Shown in pieces: positions 53,324 to 62,540 of a stretch of DNA of 64,000 nucleotides. The stretch is taken from assembly GCA_013373635.1 (NCBI GenBank), contig JABXHN010000010.1:183568-247567 (forward strand), in the 5' to 3' direction. The translations under genes were made by a program, and so were the position numbers. Position 1 is the stretch's first letter, and every line of letters begins with the position of its first letter. The stretch comes from Flavobacteriaceae bacterium. Lineage in GTDB: Bacteria > Bacteroidota > Bacteroidia > Flavobacteriales > Flavobacteriaceae. The notes below the pieces were generated by a model that had not been told where the DNA came from, ran no database searches, and saw only the letters and a program-made list of their open reading frames with translations.

Positions 53324-55056
53324 GATTGGTTTAATATGTCTTTTAGATTGTTGTAGTCGAGTCCGACATCCTGTTGTTGTTCTAGGGGGCTTCCCTGTTC
53401 TATAAATCGATCGGGAACTCCCAAATGAGATAGTTCTATGCAAATACCTTGCCGAACTAAAGAAGCGGCAACAGCTTCACCAAATCCTCCTGTGATCGAA
53501 CCGTCCTCCAAGGTAATAATCTTCTTAAATTTTTGTCCTATTTTCCCAATGAGCGCTTCATCTAAGGGTTTGATAAACGCAAAGTGATAATGAGCAACTC
53601 TAGAAGGATGTTCTAGTTCTTCAAGAGTTTTTAAAACGGTATGAGCACTGATTCCCGTACTGATGAGGGCGATATCTGTTCCTTCTTTAAGGCAACTTCC
53701 TTTACCGAGTTCAAGAGGTTTAACTTCCTGTTCCCAGTTCATTTGAAAGACGTTACCTCTAGGGTAACGAATCGCAAAAGGACCTTCTTTGTGTAAGCGA
53801 GCAGTATGCATTAAATCGCGAAGTTCATTGGCGTCTTTTGGAGCAGCAATGACTAGATTTGGAATAGGACGAAGCAGGGCAATATCGAACACTCCTTGAT
53901 GGGTTGCTCCATCATTACCCACCAATCCTGCTCGATCAATACAGAGTATAACGGCTAATTTTTGAAGAGCTATATCGTGTATCAATTGATCGATGGCTCT
54001 TTGTAAAAAGGTGGAATAGATCACACAGTAAGGGGTAGTTCCCTTAGTGCTCATTCCGCCAGCTAAGGTTAAAGCGTGTTGTTCGGCAATTCCGACATCG
54101 ATCACTCGATCTGGAAATTTTTTCATCAGAGGAGCTAGTCCACTTCCTGTAGTCATGGCAGGTGAGAGGGCGATGATGTCTTTGTTTTGCACCATGAGCT
54201 CCTCAAGTGTTTTTCCAATAATCTCCTGAAACTTTTCTGTGGTAGAAGGTTTTTTGTGAATGAGTCCAGTTTCACGATCAAAGGTACCAGGTGCGTGATA
54301 GGTGATTTGATCTAATTCTGCAGCGGCAAGTCCTTTGCCTTTAATTGTTTTGATATGGAGAACTCGAGGTCCTTTTTGATTTTTGATGTCCTCGAGAGCA
54401 TTTAAAAGAGCACTCATATTGTGACCGTCAATTGGGCCACTATAGCTAAATCCAAGTGCTTTAAAAAGGTTGTTTTGAGATGAACCCAACGCTTCAAAAT
54501 GATTTTTCAAGGCTCCAACACTTGGGTCAATTCCCATATGGTTGTCATTGAGCACGATGATGAGATTGGCGTTGGTTGCCCCTGCGTGATTGAGTCCTTC
54601 AAAGGCCATTCCGCTAGCAATAGCAGCATCACCAACCACAGCGATATGGTTGTGTTTTGAATCAGAATCCGCTAGTGCCATTCCCAGTGCAGCTGAAATT
54701 GCAGTAGAACTATGTCCGGTGCCAAAGCTGTCGTAGATACTTTCATCGCGTTTTGGAAATCCACTGATTCCGCCCCATTGTCTGTTGCTGCTAAAGGCCT
54801 CTTTTCTGCCGGTTAAAATTTTATGACTATAGGCTTGATGTCCTACATCCCATATAAGAGAATCCTGGGGAGTATTAAAGAGATAGTGAAGCGCTACAGT
54901 AAGTTCGACCGTTCCAAGACTCGCACCGAGATGTCCAGCTTTAACCGATAATGCGTGTATGATAAAAGCTCTTAGTTCCTCAGATACTTGTGGTAATTGT
55001 TCCTTGGAAAGCTTTCTCAAATCAGCTGGAAACTGTATGTGATCGAGTAATTTCAT
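53320..55056 (-). CDS. dxs: 1-deoxy-D-xylulose-5-phosphate synthase
   Basis: Thiamine-diphosphate enzyme joining pyruvate and glyceraldehyde 3-phosphate, first step of the non-mevalonate isoprenoid pathway. The 578-residue protein, slightly short for the family (580-640), has DVGHQAYSHKILTGR, the cofactor motif VVGDAAIASGMAFEGLNHAG (quoted in part), DNHMGID and the Glu of the segment DVGIAEQHALTLAGG. The gene is translationally coupled to the DUF3078 gene downstream. Confidence 0.95.
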   Translation of the reverse strand: MKLLDHIQFPADLRKLSKEQLPQVSEELRAFIIHALSVKAGHLGASLGTVELTVALHYLFNTPQDSLIWDVGHQAYSHKILTGRKEAFSSNRQWGGISGFPKRDESIYDSFGTGHSSTAISAALGMALADSDSKHNHIAVVGDAAIASGMAFEGLNHAGATNANLIIVLNDNHMGIDPSVGALKNHFEALGSSQNNLFKALGFSYSGPIDGHNMSALLNALEDIKNQKGPRVLHIKTIKGKGLAAAELDQITYHAPGTFDRETGLIHKKPSTTEKFQEIIGKTLEELMVQNKDIIALSPAMTTGSGLAPLMKKFPDRVIDVGIAEQHALTLAGGMSTKGTTPYCVIYSTFLQRAIDQLIHDIALQKLAVILCIDRAGLVGNDGATHQGVFDIALLRPIPNLVIAAPKDANELRDLMHTARLHKEGPFAIRYPRGNVFQMNWEQEVKPLELGKGSCLKEGTDIALISTGISAHTVLKTLEELEHPSRVAHYHFAFIKPLDEALIGKIGQKFKKIITLEDGSITGGFGEAVAASLVRQGICIELSHLGVPDRFIEQGSPLEQQQDVGLDYNNLKDILNQS

Positions 55057-55160
55057 CAGGAAGTAAAATTACATTAAATAAAAGAATTTACACTTTATAG
55101 AATTTTAAAAGTGAGATTTAAAAGATGTTTTATCTTTATGCCTTAGAATGAAATTTTAAT

Positions 55161-55754
55161 ATGATGCAGACCATAAATCAGTTGAATAGCTATTTATTGA
55201 TCGTTTTAGTTGTTTTAATAGCTTCCTGTTCAAAGCAAGAAGCTCCAAACGACATCCAACAAGAAGAAGTTGTTGAGGAAGAACAATTGAGCTCTTGTGT
55301 CAATTATTCCACTGCAAATGCAGATGATTTGTACACCTATTGGGAATTGTTTGTTGGAGATGTATTGTGTTCGAGAGGGGGTCCTGATTATTCTCAGTTA
55401 AACACGACGGTTAACCTTGGTTTTGTAGTTCCTTCTGAGGCGGAGATAACCTCTGGAATTACTCCTGATCACGCCGGGTATTCTACCTTTGCAGGATACT
55501 GTAATAGTTCAAATGTATACATTAGAGTGATTAAAGATTATTGGGAGGACTATACTGAGGTTCAAAAACTCTGGTTGATGTATCACGAATTTGGACATGA
55601 TGTTTACAAGTATGAGCATTCTACAAATCGAGCAGATATCATGTATCCTTCGGTCCCAAGAAGTGATGTGAAGCTCAATGATTTTATCCGGGCAAAAGAC
55701 AAACTCTTCAGTCGAAACTTCGACGGAGTCACCTACATTCAGTGTCCCAATTAA
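55161..55754 (+). CDS. Lipoprotein with metzincin-like zinc protease motif
   Basis: A 197-residue lipoprotein: signal ending in the lipobox LIASC (Cys23), an acidic linker, then a domain with HEFGH (His142, Glu143, His146), a further His153 and a Met-turn-like ADIMYPS (Met161). The third His is seven residues after the second instead of six, so spacing differs from the standard metzincin HExxHxxGxxH. Zinc protease activity is inferred. A box TATCTTTA at about 55130-55137 may be its promoter. It ends in TTAA shared with the convergent gene. Confidence 0.72.
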   Translation: MMQTINQLNSYLLIVLVVLIASCSKQEAPNDIQQEEVVEEEQLSSCVNYSTANADDLYTYWELFVGDVLCSRGGPDYSQLNTTVNLGFVVPSEAEITSGITPDHAGYSTFAGYCNSSNVYIRVIKDYWEDYTEVQKLWLMYHEFGHDVYKYEHSTNRADIMYPSVPRSDVKLNDFIRAKDKLFSRNFDGVTYIQCPN

Positions 55755-55876
55755 CAATTGCAGTTAGGGCCGCAATTCTTGTCCTTTTTAGGTTTTTTAA
55801 AAACGTATTTTCTCAGAAGAAAATAAATCGCTCCACCGAGTATAACGTATGCTAAAAAGTCTTGTAGGAATTCCAT
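55751..55876 (-). CDS. FeoB-associated Cys-rich membrane protein
   Basis: A 41-residue peptide: one membrane helix (about residues 5-22), a basic stretch, and a Cys-rich end CGPNCNC. Small proteins of this form follow feoB in many Bacteroidota and others. Its ATG overlaps the feoB stop by one base, so it is the third gene of the ferrous iron uptake operon. It may help FeoB function, but the activity is not known. Confidence 0.85.
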   Translation of the reverse strand: MEFLQDFLAYVILGGAIYFLLRKYVFKKPKKDKNCGPNCNC

Positions 55877-58086
55877 TAGACAAGTGCTTGAAAGGTGATG
55901 AACGCGACTAGATATGCGAGTGAACTCATAAAGAGTAGTTGAGCAATCGGCCACTTCCATGAGTTTGTTTCTCTTTTTACCACCGCTAGGGTGCTCATGC
56001 ACTGCATGGCAAAGGCGTAAAATAATAGCAGTGAAACTCCAGAGGCAAAGGTGTATACCTTTTCACCCGTAAAGGGGTTTACTTCATTATTGAGGCGGTT
56101 TTTAATGGTATCCTCTTCATCGTTTCCAACGGAGTAGATCGTAGCTAAGGTTCCAACAAATACTTCTCTAGCTGCAAAGGAGGTCAGTACAGCAATTCCA
56201 ATTTTCCAATCGAATCCTAGTGGTTTTACAACAGGAGCAATGGCTTTCCCCAAGAGTCCCATATAGGAATTTTCTAATTTGTAACTAGCGATTTCTTGTT
56301 GAAGTGCTTTGCGTTCAAGGTCCAATTTGAAATCCATGAAATTGGCAAGCTCTTCCATGTTCTTAGAAGGGTTTGTTTGAGCATAGGCCTCTAGTTCACT
56401 TTGAATCATCTCTTGATTAAAGTTTGAAAGACCTGTTTTTTCTACTCGCTCTTTAACAATGGATTCAGCATTGTCAAAATCTTTATTAAAGCCATAGGAT
56501 CCTAAAAACCACAATACGATAGAGATCGCTAAAATGATTTTACCAGCTCCAAAAACAAAGCTCTTGGTCTTTTCAATCACTGTGATAGCTACATTCTTTA
56601 ACATAGGAAGTTTGTAGCTCGGCATCTCAGTTGCGAAAAAGCTTCTGTTCTTTACCTTGACAAACTTGTTGAGAATGGCAGCCGACAGCAGTGCGCTTAG
56701 AAAACCAATAACATAAAGCAACATGAGTGTTAAAGCTTGATAGCTCAATCCAAAAATGAATCCTTGAGGAATGACAATCGAGATGATGATCAAATAAACA
56801 GGGAGTCGAGCGGAACAAGTTGTAAAGGGAACCACTAAAATGGTCAATAAACGTTCTTTCCAATCTTCAATAGTTCGAGTAGCCATCACCGCTGGAATCG
56901 CACAGGCCGTTCCAGATATTAAGGGGACCACACTTTTTCCACTGAGCCCAAATGGTCGCATGAGTCGATCGGTTAAGAATACCACTCTAGACATATAACC
57001 CGATTCTTCTAAAAGTGCTATGAATAAAAATAGAAAGGCTATTTGAGGGATGAATATGGCAATTCCTCCAATTCCAGAGATGGCTCCTTCTGCAATAAGA
57101 TTGGTGAAGGAACCTGGCGGTAAGACCTCTTTAACCCATGATGAGACAGAAACAAAAAACTGGTCAATGGCATCCATTGGAATGGAACTCCAGGTATAAA
57201 TCGCTTGAAAGATCGTATTCAGTACAATGAAAAAAAACACATATCCAAAAATCTTGTGGGTTAACACGCGATCAATTGCAGCCGTAAATCCCTTTGCAGA
57301 ACTCCTGTCGACCTTATGAGTGTCTTTTAAAGCTTCATTGATGAGTTGGTATCTTAAAATCGTTTCTCTGTGCTGAAGTCTTTTTAGTTCAGAGGCACTC
57401 TTGGTTTCAAAACTGTTTTTAGCCGTTTCATAGGTCTTATCCAGAGGCGTAAAGTTGACATCTTGAGTGATGACAATCCACAATTTGTATAAATCCTCTG
57501 AAGGAAAGGTTTTCGACAACTTTTCAAAATAGGGAGGATCGATTCGTTTTACATCCAAAAGCCCTTTGCTTGAAAGACTCTCGTGATTGATGATTAGATT
57601 CTTTAAATGTTGAATACCTTCTCCCTTACGAGCACTTACCAAAGCAATTTTCGTATCGAGATTCTTTTCTAACGCTTCTATATTGAGTTGAATACCCTTT
57701 TTAGTCATCTGATCTGCCATATTGATGACTAGAATACTTGGAATCTTTAAATCCTTAACTTGAGAAAACAACAATAGGTTTCTCTTGAGGTTTTCAACAT
57801 CGGTAATGACTACTACTACATCTGGATAATCCTTATCTTTTTTGTTGAGTAAAAGTTCTACAGCTACCGATTCATCTAAGGAAGTTGAATTCAGAGAATA
57901 GGTACCAGGTAGATCGATAATATGAGCCTTTAAATAACGAGTAAGCTTACAAATTCCCTCTTTCTTTTCAACGGTAATTCCAGGATAGTTTCCCACCTTT
58001 TGGTTCAATCCAGTCAATTGGTTAAAGACCGATGTTTTTCCAGTGTTGGGGTTTCCAATAAGCGCTACGTTGATACTTTTGGCCAT
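55876..58086 (-). CDS. feoB: Ferrous iron transport protein B
   Basis: Inner-membrane Fe(II) transporter with an N-terminal GTPase. The 736-residue protein shows G1 GNPNTGKTSVFNQLTG at about 11-26, G3 DLPGTYSL, G4 NMAD, and a C-terminal Gate-type membrane region with the segments GTACAIPAVMATRTI and PFTTCSARLPVY, whose cysteines are conserved in the family. feoA is two bases upstream and the Cys-rich peptide overlaps its 3' end. Confidence 0.96.
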   Translation of the reverse strand: MAKSINVALIGNPNTGKTSVFNQLTGLNQKVGNYPGITVEKKEGICKLTRYLKAHIIDLPGTYSLNSTSLDESVAVELLLNKKDKDYPDVVVVITDVENLKRNLLLFSQVKDLKIPSILVINMADQMTKKGIQLNIEALEKNLDTKIALVSARKGEGIQHLKNLIINHESLSSKGLLDVKRIDPPYFEKLSKTFPSEDLYKLWIVITQDVNFTPLDKTYETAKNSFETKSASELKRLQHRETILRYQLINEALKDTHKVDRSSAKGFTAAIDRVLTHKIFGYVFFFIVLNTIFQAIYTWSSIPMDAIDQFFVSVSSWVKEVLPPGSFTNLIAEGAISGIGGIAIFIPQIAFLFLFIALLEESGYMSRVVFLTDRLMRPFGLSGKSVVPLISGTACAIPAVMATRTIEDWKERLLTILVVPFTTCSARLPVYLIIISIVIPQGFIFGLSYQALTLMLLYVIGFLSALLSAAILNKFVKVKNRSFFATEMPSYKLPMLKNVAITVIEKTKSFVFGAGKIILAISIVLWFLGSYGFNKDFDNAESIVKERVEKTGLSNFNQEMIQSELEAYAQTNPSKNMEELANFMDFKLDLERKALQQEIASYKLENSYMGLLGKAIAPVVKPLGFDWKIGIAVLTSFAAREVFVGTLATIYSVGNDEEDTIKNRLNNEVNPFTGEKVYTFASGVSLLLFYAFAMQCMSTLAVVKRETNSWKWPIAQLLFMSSLAYLVAFITFQALV

Positions 58087-58088
58087 AA

Positions 58089-58331
58089 TTAACTAACTTC
58101 TAAAACAATTTTTTTAGCCATTTCTTTACGAATAGCCATATGAGTTCCATTGAGGTTAATATAGATAGGATCTTTAAATGGAGCAATTTGTACAACTTGA
58201 ATTTCATTGCCAGGGAGACAGCCTAATTCCAAAAGCTTGATGGGAATAAACTCATCAGGAAATGAGTGGATGATTCCACCTTCGCCTCTTTTTAAAAGAT
58301 CTAGAGTAATATGCTTCTTATTTAGACTCAT
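58089..58331 (-). CDS. feoA: Ferrous iron transport protein A
   Basis: An 80-residue SH3-like domain protein that supports FeoB at the cytoplasmic face. The conserved IKLLELGCLPGNEIQVV and the terminal region are present. It is the first gene of the feo operon, with a TACTTTTG box about 11 bases upstream of its ATG. Confidence 0.92.
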   Translation of the reverse strand: MSLNKKHITLDLLKRGEGGIIHSFPDEFIPIKLLELGCLPGNEIQVVQIAPFKDPIYINLNGTHMAIRKEMAKKIVLEVS

Positions 58332-58341
58332 TATAATTAAG

Positions 58342-58349
58342 CAAAAGTA
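58342..58349 (-). promoter_or_regulatory. -7 box of the feo promoter
   Basis: Minus-strand TACTTTTG matches TAnnTTTG and gives a leader of only a few bases. AT-rich sequence just upstream includes an ATTATTGTTATT stretch faintly like a Fur site; I do not assign it. Confidence 0.45.
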
Positions 58350-58389
58350 AGCTAATTATTGTTATTCTGCTATATTTTAGAAATGAAAT

Positions 58390-59070
58390 TTATTGTGAGG
58401 GCTTTGCTTCTAAGGCCTTTAGTATTTTTAAATCTTCTAAAAGTTTTTCAATATCCTTTGGATCCGTGCCATCGTAAAAACCTCGAATTCTCTTTTTAGA
58501 GTCTACAAGCACAAAATTTTCAGTGTGAATCATATCAAAGGGACCACCATCACCATCGTCTTTAGCGACTAAATAACTCTTTCTAGCGAGCTCGTAAATC
58601 TGTTTCTTGTCTCCAGTTACTAAATTCCATTTAGAGTCAACAACTCCTTTTTTTAGGGCGTACTGTTTAAGAACAGGAACAGAGTCGATTTCTGGAGTTA
58701 CCGAATGGGACAACAATAAAACTTTGGGATCGTCTATGATTGCCTTTTGAATTTCAACCATATGTTCTGTCATGATCGGACAGATACTAGGACAGGTGGT
58801 AAAGAAAAAATCTGCAATGTAAATCTTGTCTTTATAATCTTCCTCTGTGATGGTTTGACCATTTTGATTGAGGAGTTTAAAATCTGCAATCTGATGGTAT
58901 TTCTTGACGTGTTGAACCGTAGAGTCCACCAGCTGGGTGTCCACCATGGTGGGTTGGTAAATGGGAAGACTCGCTTTGGGTTTTAGGGCATTGTAAAACA
59001 AGTACATAATCCCCATGGAGACGATTCCAAAGACCACAAAGAATTTTTTATAGGCAGAAAAGAAACTCAT
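58390..59070 (-). CDS. SCO family protein (copper-binding, cytochrome oxidase assembly)
   Basis: A 226-residue thioredoxin-fold protein with an N-terminal membrane anchor (about residues 10-28) and the copper ligands Cys93 and Cys97 (TTCPSICPIM) plus His182 (MIHTENFV). SCO proteins deliver copper to the CuA site of cytochrome oxidase or act as thiol reductases. Nine bases separate it from ackA upstream, so it may share that transcript. Confidence 0.92.
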   Translation of the reverse strand: MSFFSAYKKFFVVFGIVSMGIMYLFYNALKPKASLPIYQPTMVDTQLVDSTVQHVKKYHQIADFKLLNQNGQTITEEDYKDKIYIADFFFTTCPSICPIMTEHMVEIQKAIIDDPKVLLLSHSVTPEIDSVPVLKQYALKKGVVDSKWNLVTGDKKQIYELARKSYLVAKDDGDGGPFDMIHTENFVLVDSKKRIRGFYDGTDPKDIEKLLEDLKILKALEAKPSQ

Positions 59071-59079
59071 TCTTCAAAA

Positions 59080-60270
59080 TTAATCAATTATCAGTTGATA
59101 GGATTGTTGAGCGATCTCTAATTCTTCATCAGTTGGAACGACTAGTATTTTTACTTTGGAATTTTTAGTTTGAAGTTCTAAGATGCCAGAACCACCTGAT
59201 TTGTTTTTATCGAAATCCATTTCAATTCCAAGTCCTTCTAAGTTTGAACAAACGAGTTGTCTGAGTCTCCAGTCGTTTTCTCCAATACCCGCGGTGAATA
59301 CGATAGAGTCTGCTCCGTTCAGTACGGCGTAGTAACTTCCTATGAATTTTTTAATGCGATGAGCGTTCATCTCTAAAGCAAGTACTGCATTGGAATCTCC
59401 GCCATCAGCTTTTTTGTGAACCTCCCTAAGGTCTGATGCACCTGCAAGCCCCATCATTCCGCTGTTTTTAGTGAGTAGGTTTTTAACATCTTCTGGAGAA
59501 TAACCTAATGATTGTTGAAGGTAAAGCAATACTGCAGGATCGATATCGCCACTACGAGTTCCCATAATCAGGCCATTGATAGGGCCAAATCCCATTGAGT
59601 GCTCTACGCTTTTACCAGCAGCAACTGCAGTGGCACTACAGCCGTTTCCAAGGTGTAATACGATGAGTTTGGCCTTGGGATTGTTTAAATAGTCAGCAGT
59701 TTTTTTGCTGACGTATTTATGAGAAGTTCCGTGAAAACCATAGACTCTGATTCGCTCTTTGTCGGCTAGTTCTCGATCGATGGCAAATCGATACACTTTT
59801 TCTTCTAAACTCTGATAAAAGGCCGTGTCAAAAACAGCGATTTGGGGGACCCCTTTAAATAGTTCTTCTGAAATTTCAATCCCCTTCATATTAGCTGGAT
59901 TGTGAAGCGGAGCTAGAGGGTAAAGTGCTTTAATCTTGTCTTTAACAGCATCAGTGATCAGCGTCGTTTCACTAAAGGTACTTCCACCGTGAACAACTCG
60001 ATGACCAATCGCGGCGATTTCACTAGCCTCAGTGATGACTCCGTGTTGTTTGCTGAGCAATTGCTGAGCGACCCATTGAAGTCCAAAGGCATGATCCTCA
60101 ACTTGAGCAGTCTCTTCGATTGAAATAGCATCTGTTTTATAGACTAAACCTGCGTCTTTAGATCCAATTTTTTCAATAAGCCCTTTAGCTATGACTTCTT
60201 TATTAGGTAAGGAAATCAATTGATATTTAAGGGAAGAACTCCCTGCGTTTAAAACGAGAATTTTTTTCAT
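59080..60270 (-). CDS. ackA: Acetate kinase
   Basis: Interconverts acetyl phosphate and acetate with ATP. The 396-residue protein shows the N-terminal ILVLNAGSSSLKYQL, IGHRVVHGG, the catalytic region FDTAFYQS, and FTAGIGEN. It starts one base after the pta stop, forming the usual pta-ackA operon for acetate overflow and ATP production. Confidence 0.96.
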   Translation of the reverse strand: MKKILVLNAGSSSLKYQLISLPNKEVIAKGLIEKIGSKDAGLVYKTDAISIEETAQVEDHAFGLQWVAQQLLSKQHGVITEASEIAAIGHRVVHGGSTFSETTLITDAVKDKIKALYPLAPLHNPANMKGIEISEELFKGVPQIAVFDTAFYQSLEEKVYRFAIDRELADKERIRVYGFHGTSHKYVSKKTADYLNNPKAKLIVLHLGNGCSATAVAAGKSVEHSMGFGPINGLIMGTRSGDIDPAVLLYLQQSLGYSPEDVKNLLTKNSGMMGLAGASDLREVHKKADGGDSNAVLALEMNAHRIKKFIGSYYAVLNGADSIVFTAGIGENDWRLRQLVCSNLEGLGIEMDFDKNKSGGSGILELQTKNSKVKILVVPTDEELEIAQQSYQLIID

Positions 60271-60271
60271 A

Positions 60272-62356
60272 TTAATTTTCTTGTGCTTGGATAGCAGTAA
60301 GCACTACAGTGTTAAAGATATCGTCGATGGTACAACCACGGCTGAGGTCGTTAACCGGTTTATTGAGTCCTTGTAACATGGGGCCAATAGCCATTGCTCC
60401 AGTTTCTCTTTGTACAGCTTTATAAGTATTGTTTCCTGTATTTAAATCTGGGAAGATGAGTACTGTTGCATCTCCAGCAACTTCTGAATCTGGAAGCTTG
60501 CTTTGTCCCACATTCTTATCGACAGCTGCGTCGTATTGAATAGGGCCTTCAATTTTTAAATCAGGTCTTTTTTGTTTGACAATTTCAGTAGCTTCACGAA
60601 CCTTATCCACATCGGCTCCTTTACCAGAAGATCCCGATGAATATGATAGCATAGCGATACGAGGTTCAATTCCAAAGTTCATACTACTCTCAGCAGAGGA
60701 GATGGCGATTTCAGCCAATTCAGCGGCGTTGGGGTTTGGGTTGATGGCACAGTCACCAAATACTGAAACACGGTCGTCCAAACACATAAAGAATACCGAA
60801 GACACCAAGGATACATTTGGCTTGGTTTTGATGAATTGAAGCGCAGGTCTAATCGTATGACCTGTGGTATGTGCAGCACCGGATACCATTCCATCGGCAT
60901 CGCCTTTGTGAATCATCATGGTTCCAAAATAGGACAAATCACTCATGGTTTCTTTGGCGTCATCAATGGAAATTCCTTTGTGTTTTCGAAGCTCGTAAAA
61001 AGTGTTTACATAGTCGTCGTAAAACTCAGAATTCACAGGATCAATCAACCTTATTTTGTCAAAGTCCAAGGCAATTCCTTCGGCACTACATTTGTTTTTA
61101 ATCAGTTGTGGATCTCCCAAAAGACTAATTTCAACCAAATCTAAGGCAAGTAATCGAGCAGCGGCATTTAAGATACGAACATCCAAACCTTCCGGGAGCA
61201 CAATTCGTTTTTTGTCTTTTCTAGCTTTTTGAATAAGACTGTATTGGAACATGCGTGGAGTCATAATTTTTGACTCGTAGTTCAATAATTTATTCAAGAA
61301 TTTTTCAGAAGCGATATGCTTTTGAAAAGCAGCGATGGATGCGTCAATCTTAAATTGATTATCCGATTGAATATTTGCTTTAATACCACCAATGGCATTG
61401 GCAATTTTAAACGTACCTTCTTTAACTGCAATAATTGGCACTACTGTTGAAAGTCCCTCAATCAATCTCATAATCGGTTCCTCAGGAATGACATCACCTG
61501 TTAGGATAATTCCAGAAACTTGAGGATAATTATCAGATATATGCGCTTGTAGTACTGCTAAGATGATATCCCCTCGATCGCCGGGAGTAATCACCAGTGA
61601 ATTGTTCTCTAAATGAGTTAAGAAGTGGCGAAGCTGCATGGCTCCAACCTTAAACTTACCAGATCGATTTCCTAAATGTTGTTGTCCAAATAACACGGTT
61701 CCCTTGAGGACCTCATTGATCTCTTTAAGAGTCGGTTGTAGAAGTTCCTCTAATCTAGGAACCACAAAACAATCAGCCTTTGCAGGGAGTAGTTCCTTTA
61801 AAAGTGTTTGAACAAGCTCTATATTCTTAGGCTTAATCTTATTGGCAACTACTGCTAAAACTTCTACGTCTTCTTCAGTATAGGTGTTGTAGGCCAATTG
61901 TAAACTCGCACTGAATTCTTTTTTGTTTTTACCGAGTCCACTACTGATTAAAATAGCTGGAATTCCTAAGTTTTTAGCGATCATCACATTGAAGTCAAAC
62001 TCCATAAAGTTTCCTTCAGATGAAAAATCACTTCCTTCTACTAAGATAAAGGGATATTCGGCTTCTAGTTTTTTGTACTTGGCGATGATGGTATCGAGAA
62101 GCTCGTCTTGTTTTCCCTGATTGATCTTGTCTAAATATTCACTTTGAGTAAAAGCGTATGCAGTTTCGTAGGCTTGTTGAATCTTAAAATGACTAAAGAG
62201 GGTTTCAATGTGATTGTCCTTTTTTCGATCTCCAATAATTGGTCTAAAATATCCTACTTTGGGGAGTTTGGTTAGGGCCAATTGCATGAGACCTAAGCTC
62301 ACTAGTGATTTTCCTGATTGGGACTCTAAAGTCGCTATGTAAATACCGTTGTTCAT
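60272..62356 (-). CDS. pta: Phosphate acetyltransferase, long form
   Basis: Converts acetyl-CoA and phosphate to acetyl phosphate. The 694-residue protein has an N-terminal P-loop-like regulatory domain (IYIATLESQSGKSLVSLG), a central DRTGG domain (about 210-320) and the C-terminal catalytic PTA domain with VLPEGLDVRIL and SSGKGADVDKV. I start it at MNNGIYIATL, where AGGAGG directly precedes the ATG; an in-frame ATG at 62392 is less likely. Confidence 0.95.
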   Translation of the reverse strand: MNNGIYIATLESQSGKSLVSLGLMQLALTKLPKVGYFRPIIGDRKKDNHIETLFSHFKIQQAYETAYAFTQSEYLDKINQGKQDELLDTIIAKYKKLEAEYPFILVEGSDFSSEGNFMEFDFNVMIAKNLGIPAILISSGLGKNKKEFSASLQLAYNTYTEEDVEVLAVVANKIKPKNIELVQTLLKELLPAKADCFVVPRLEELLQPTLKEINEVLKGTVLFGQQHLGNRSGKFKVGAMQLRHFLTHLENNSLVITPGDRGDIILAVLQAHISDNYPQVSGIILTGDVIPEEPIMRLIEGLSTVVPIIAVKEGTFKIANAIGGIKANIQSDNQFKIDASIAAFQKHIASEKFLNKLLNYESKIMTPRMFQYSLIQKARKDKKRIVLPEGLDVRILNAAARLLALDLVEISLLGDPQLIKNKCSAEGIALDFDKIRLIDPVNSEFYDDYVNTFYELRKHKGISIDDAKETMSDLSYFGTMMIHKGDADGMVSGAAHTTGHTIRPALQFIKTKPNVSLVSSVFFMCLDDRVSVFGDCAINPNPNAAELAEIAISSAESSMNFGIEPRIAMLSYSSGSSGKGADVDKVREATEIVKQKRPDLKIEGPIQYDAAVDKNVGQSKLPDSEVAGDATVLIFPDLNTGNNTYKAVQRETGAMAIGPMLQGLNKPVNDLSRGCTIDDIFNTVVLTAIQAQEN

Positions 62357-62487
62357 CCTCCTGCTTTCCAATAATTTTAAAATAAAATACAAAATAAGTG
62401 CATATTGATGAGATAAAAGATAACATTAGTCATAAATCGATTATTTTAAGACCTTTTTGGCAAGGTCTGCTAATTCTTTCTTAAAGC

Positions 62488-62519
62488 TTTGGGCTAAAAG
62501 TTCTAATAGTGTATTTTTG
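62488..62519 (+). promoter_or_regulatory. Promoter of rseP
   Basis: TTTG at 62488-62491, a 20-base spacer and TATTTTTG at 62512-62519: both elements fit the Bacteroidota consensus. The leader to the ATG at 62541 is about 15 bases. This is one of the best promoters in the window. Confidence 0.7.
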
Positions 62520-62540
62520 GCATCAGCATAAATTCAAAAC

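Noticed and set aside
58350..58375. Fur box upstream of feoA
   Set aside because: The ATTATTGTTATT stretch only loosely resembles the Fur consensus, and similar AT-rich strings occur elsewhere in the window.
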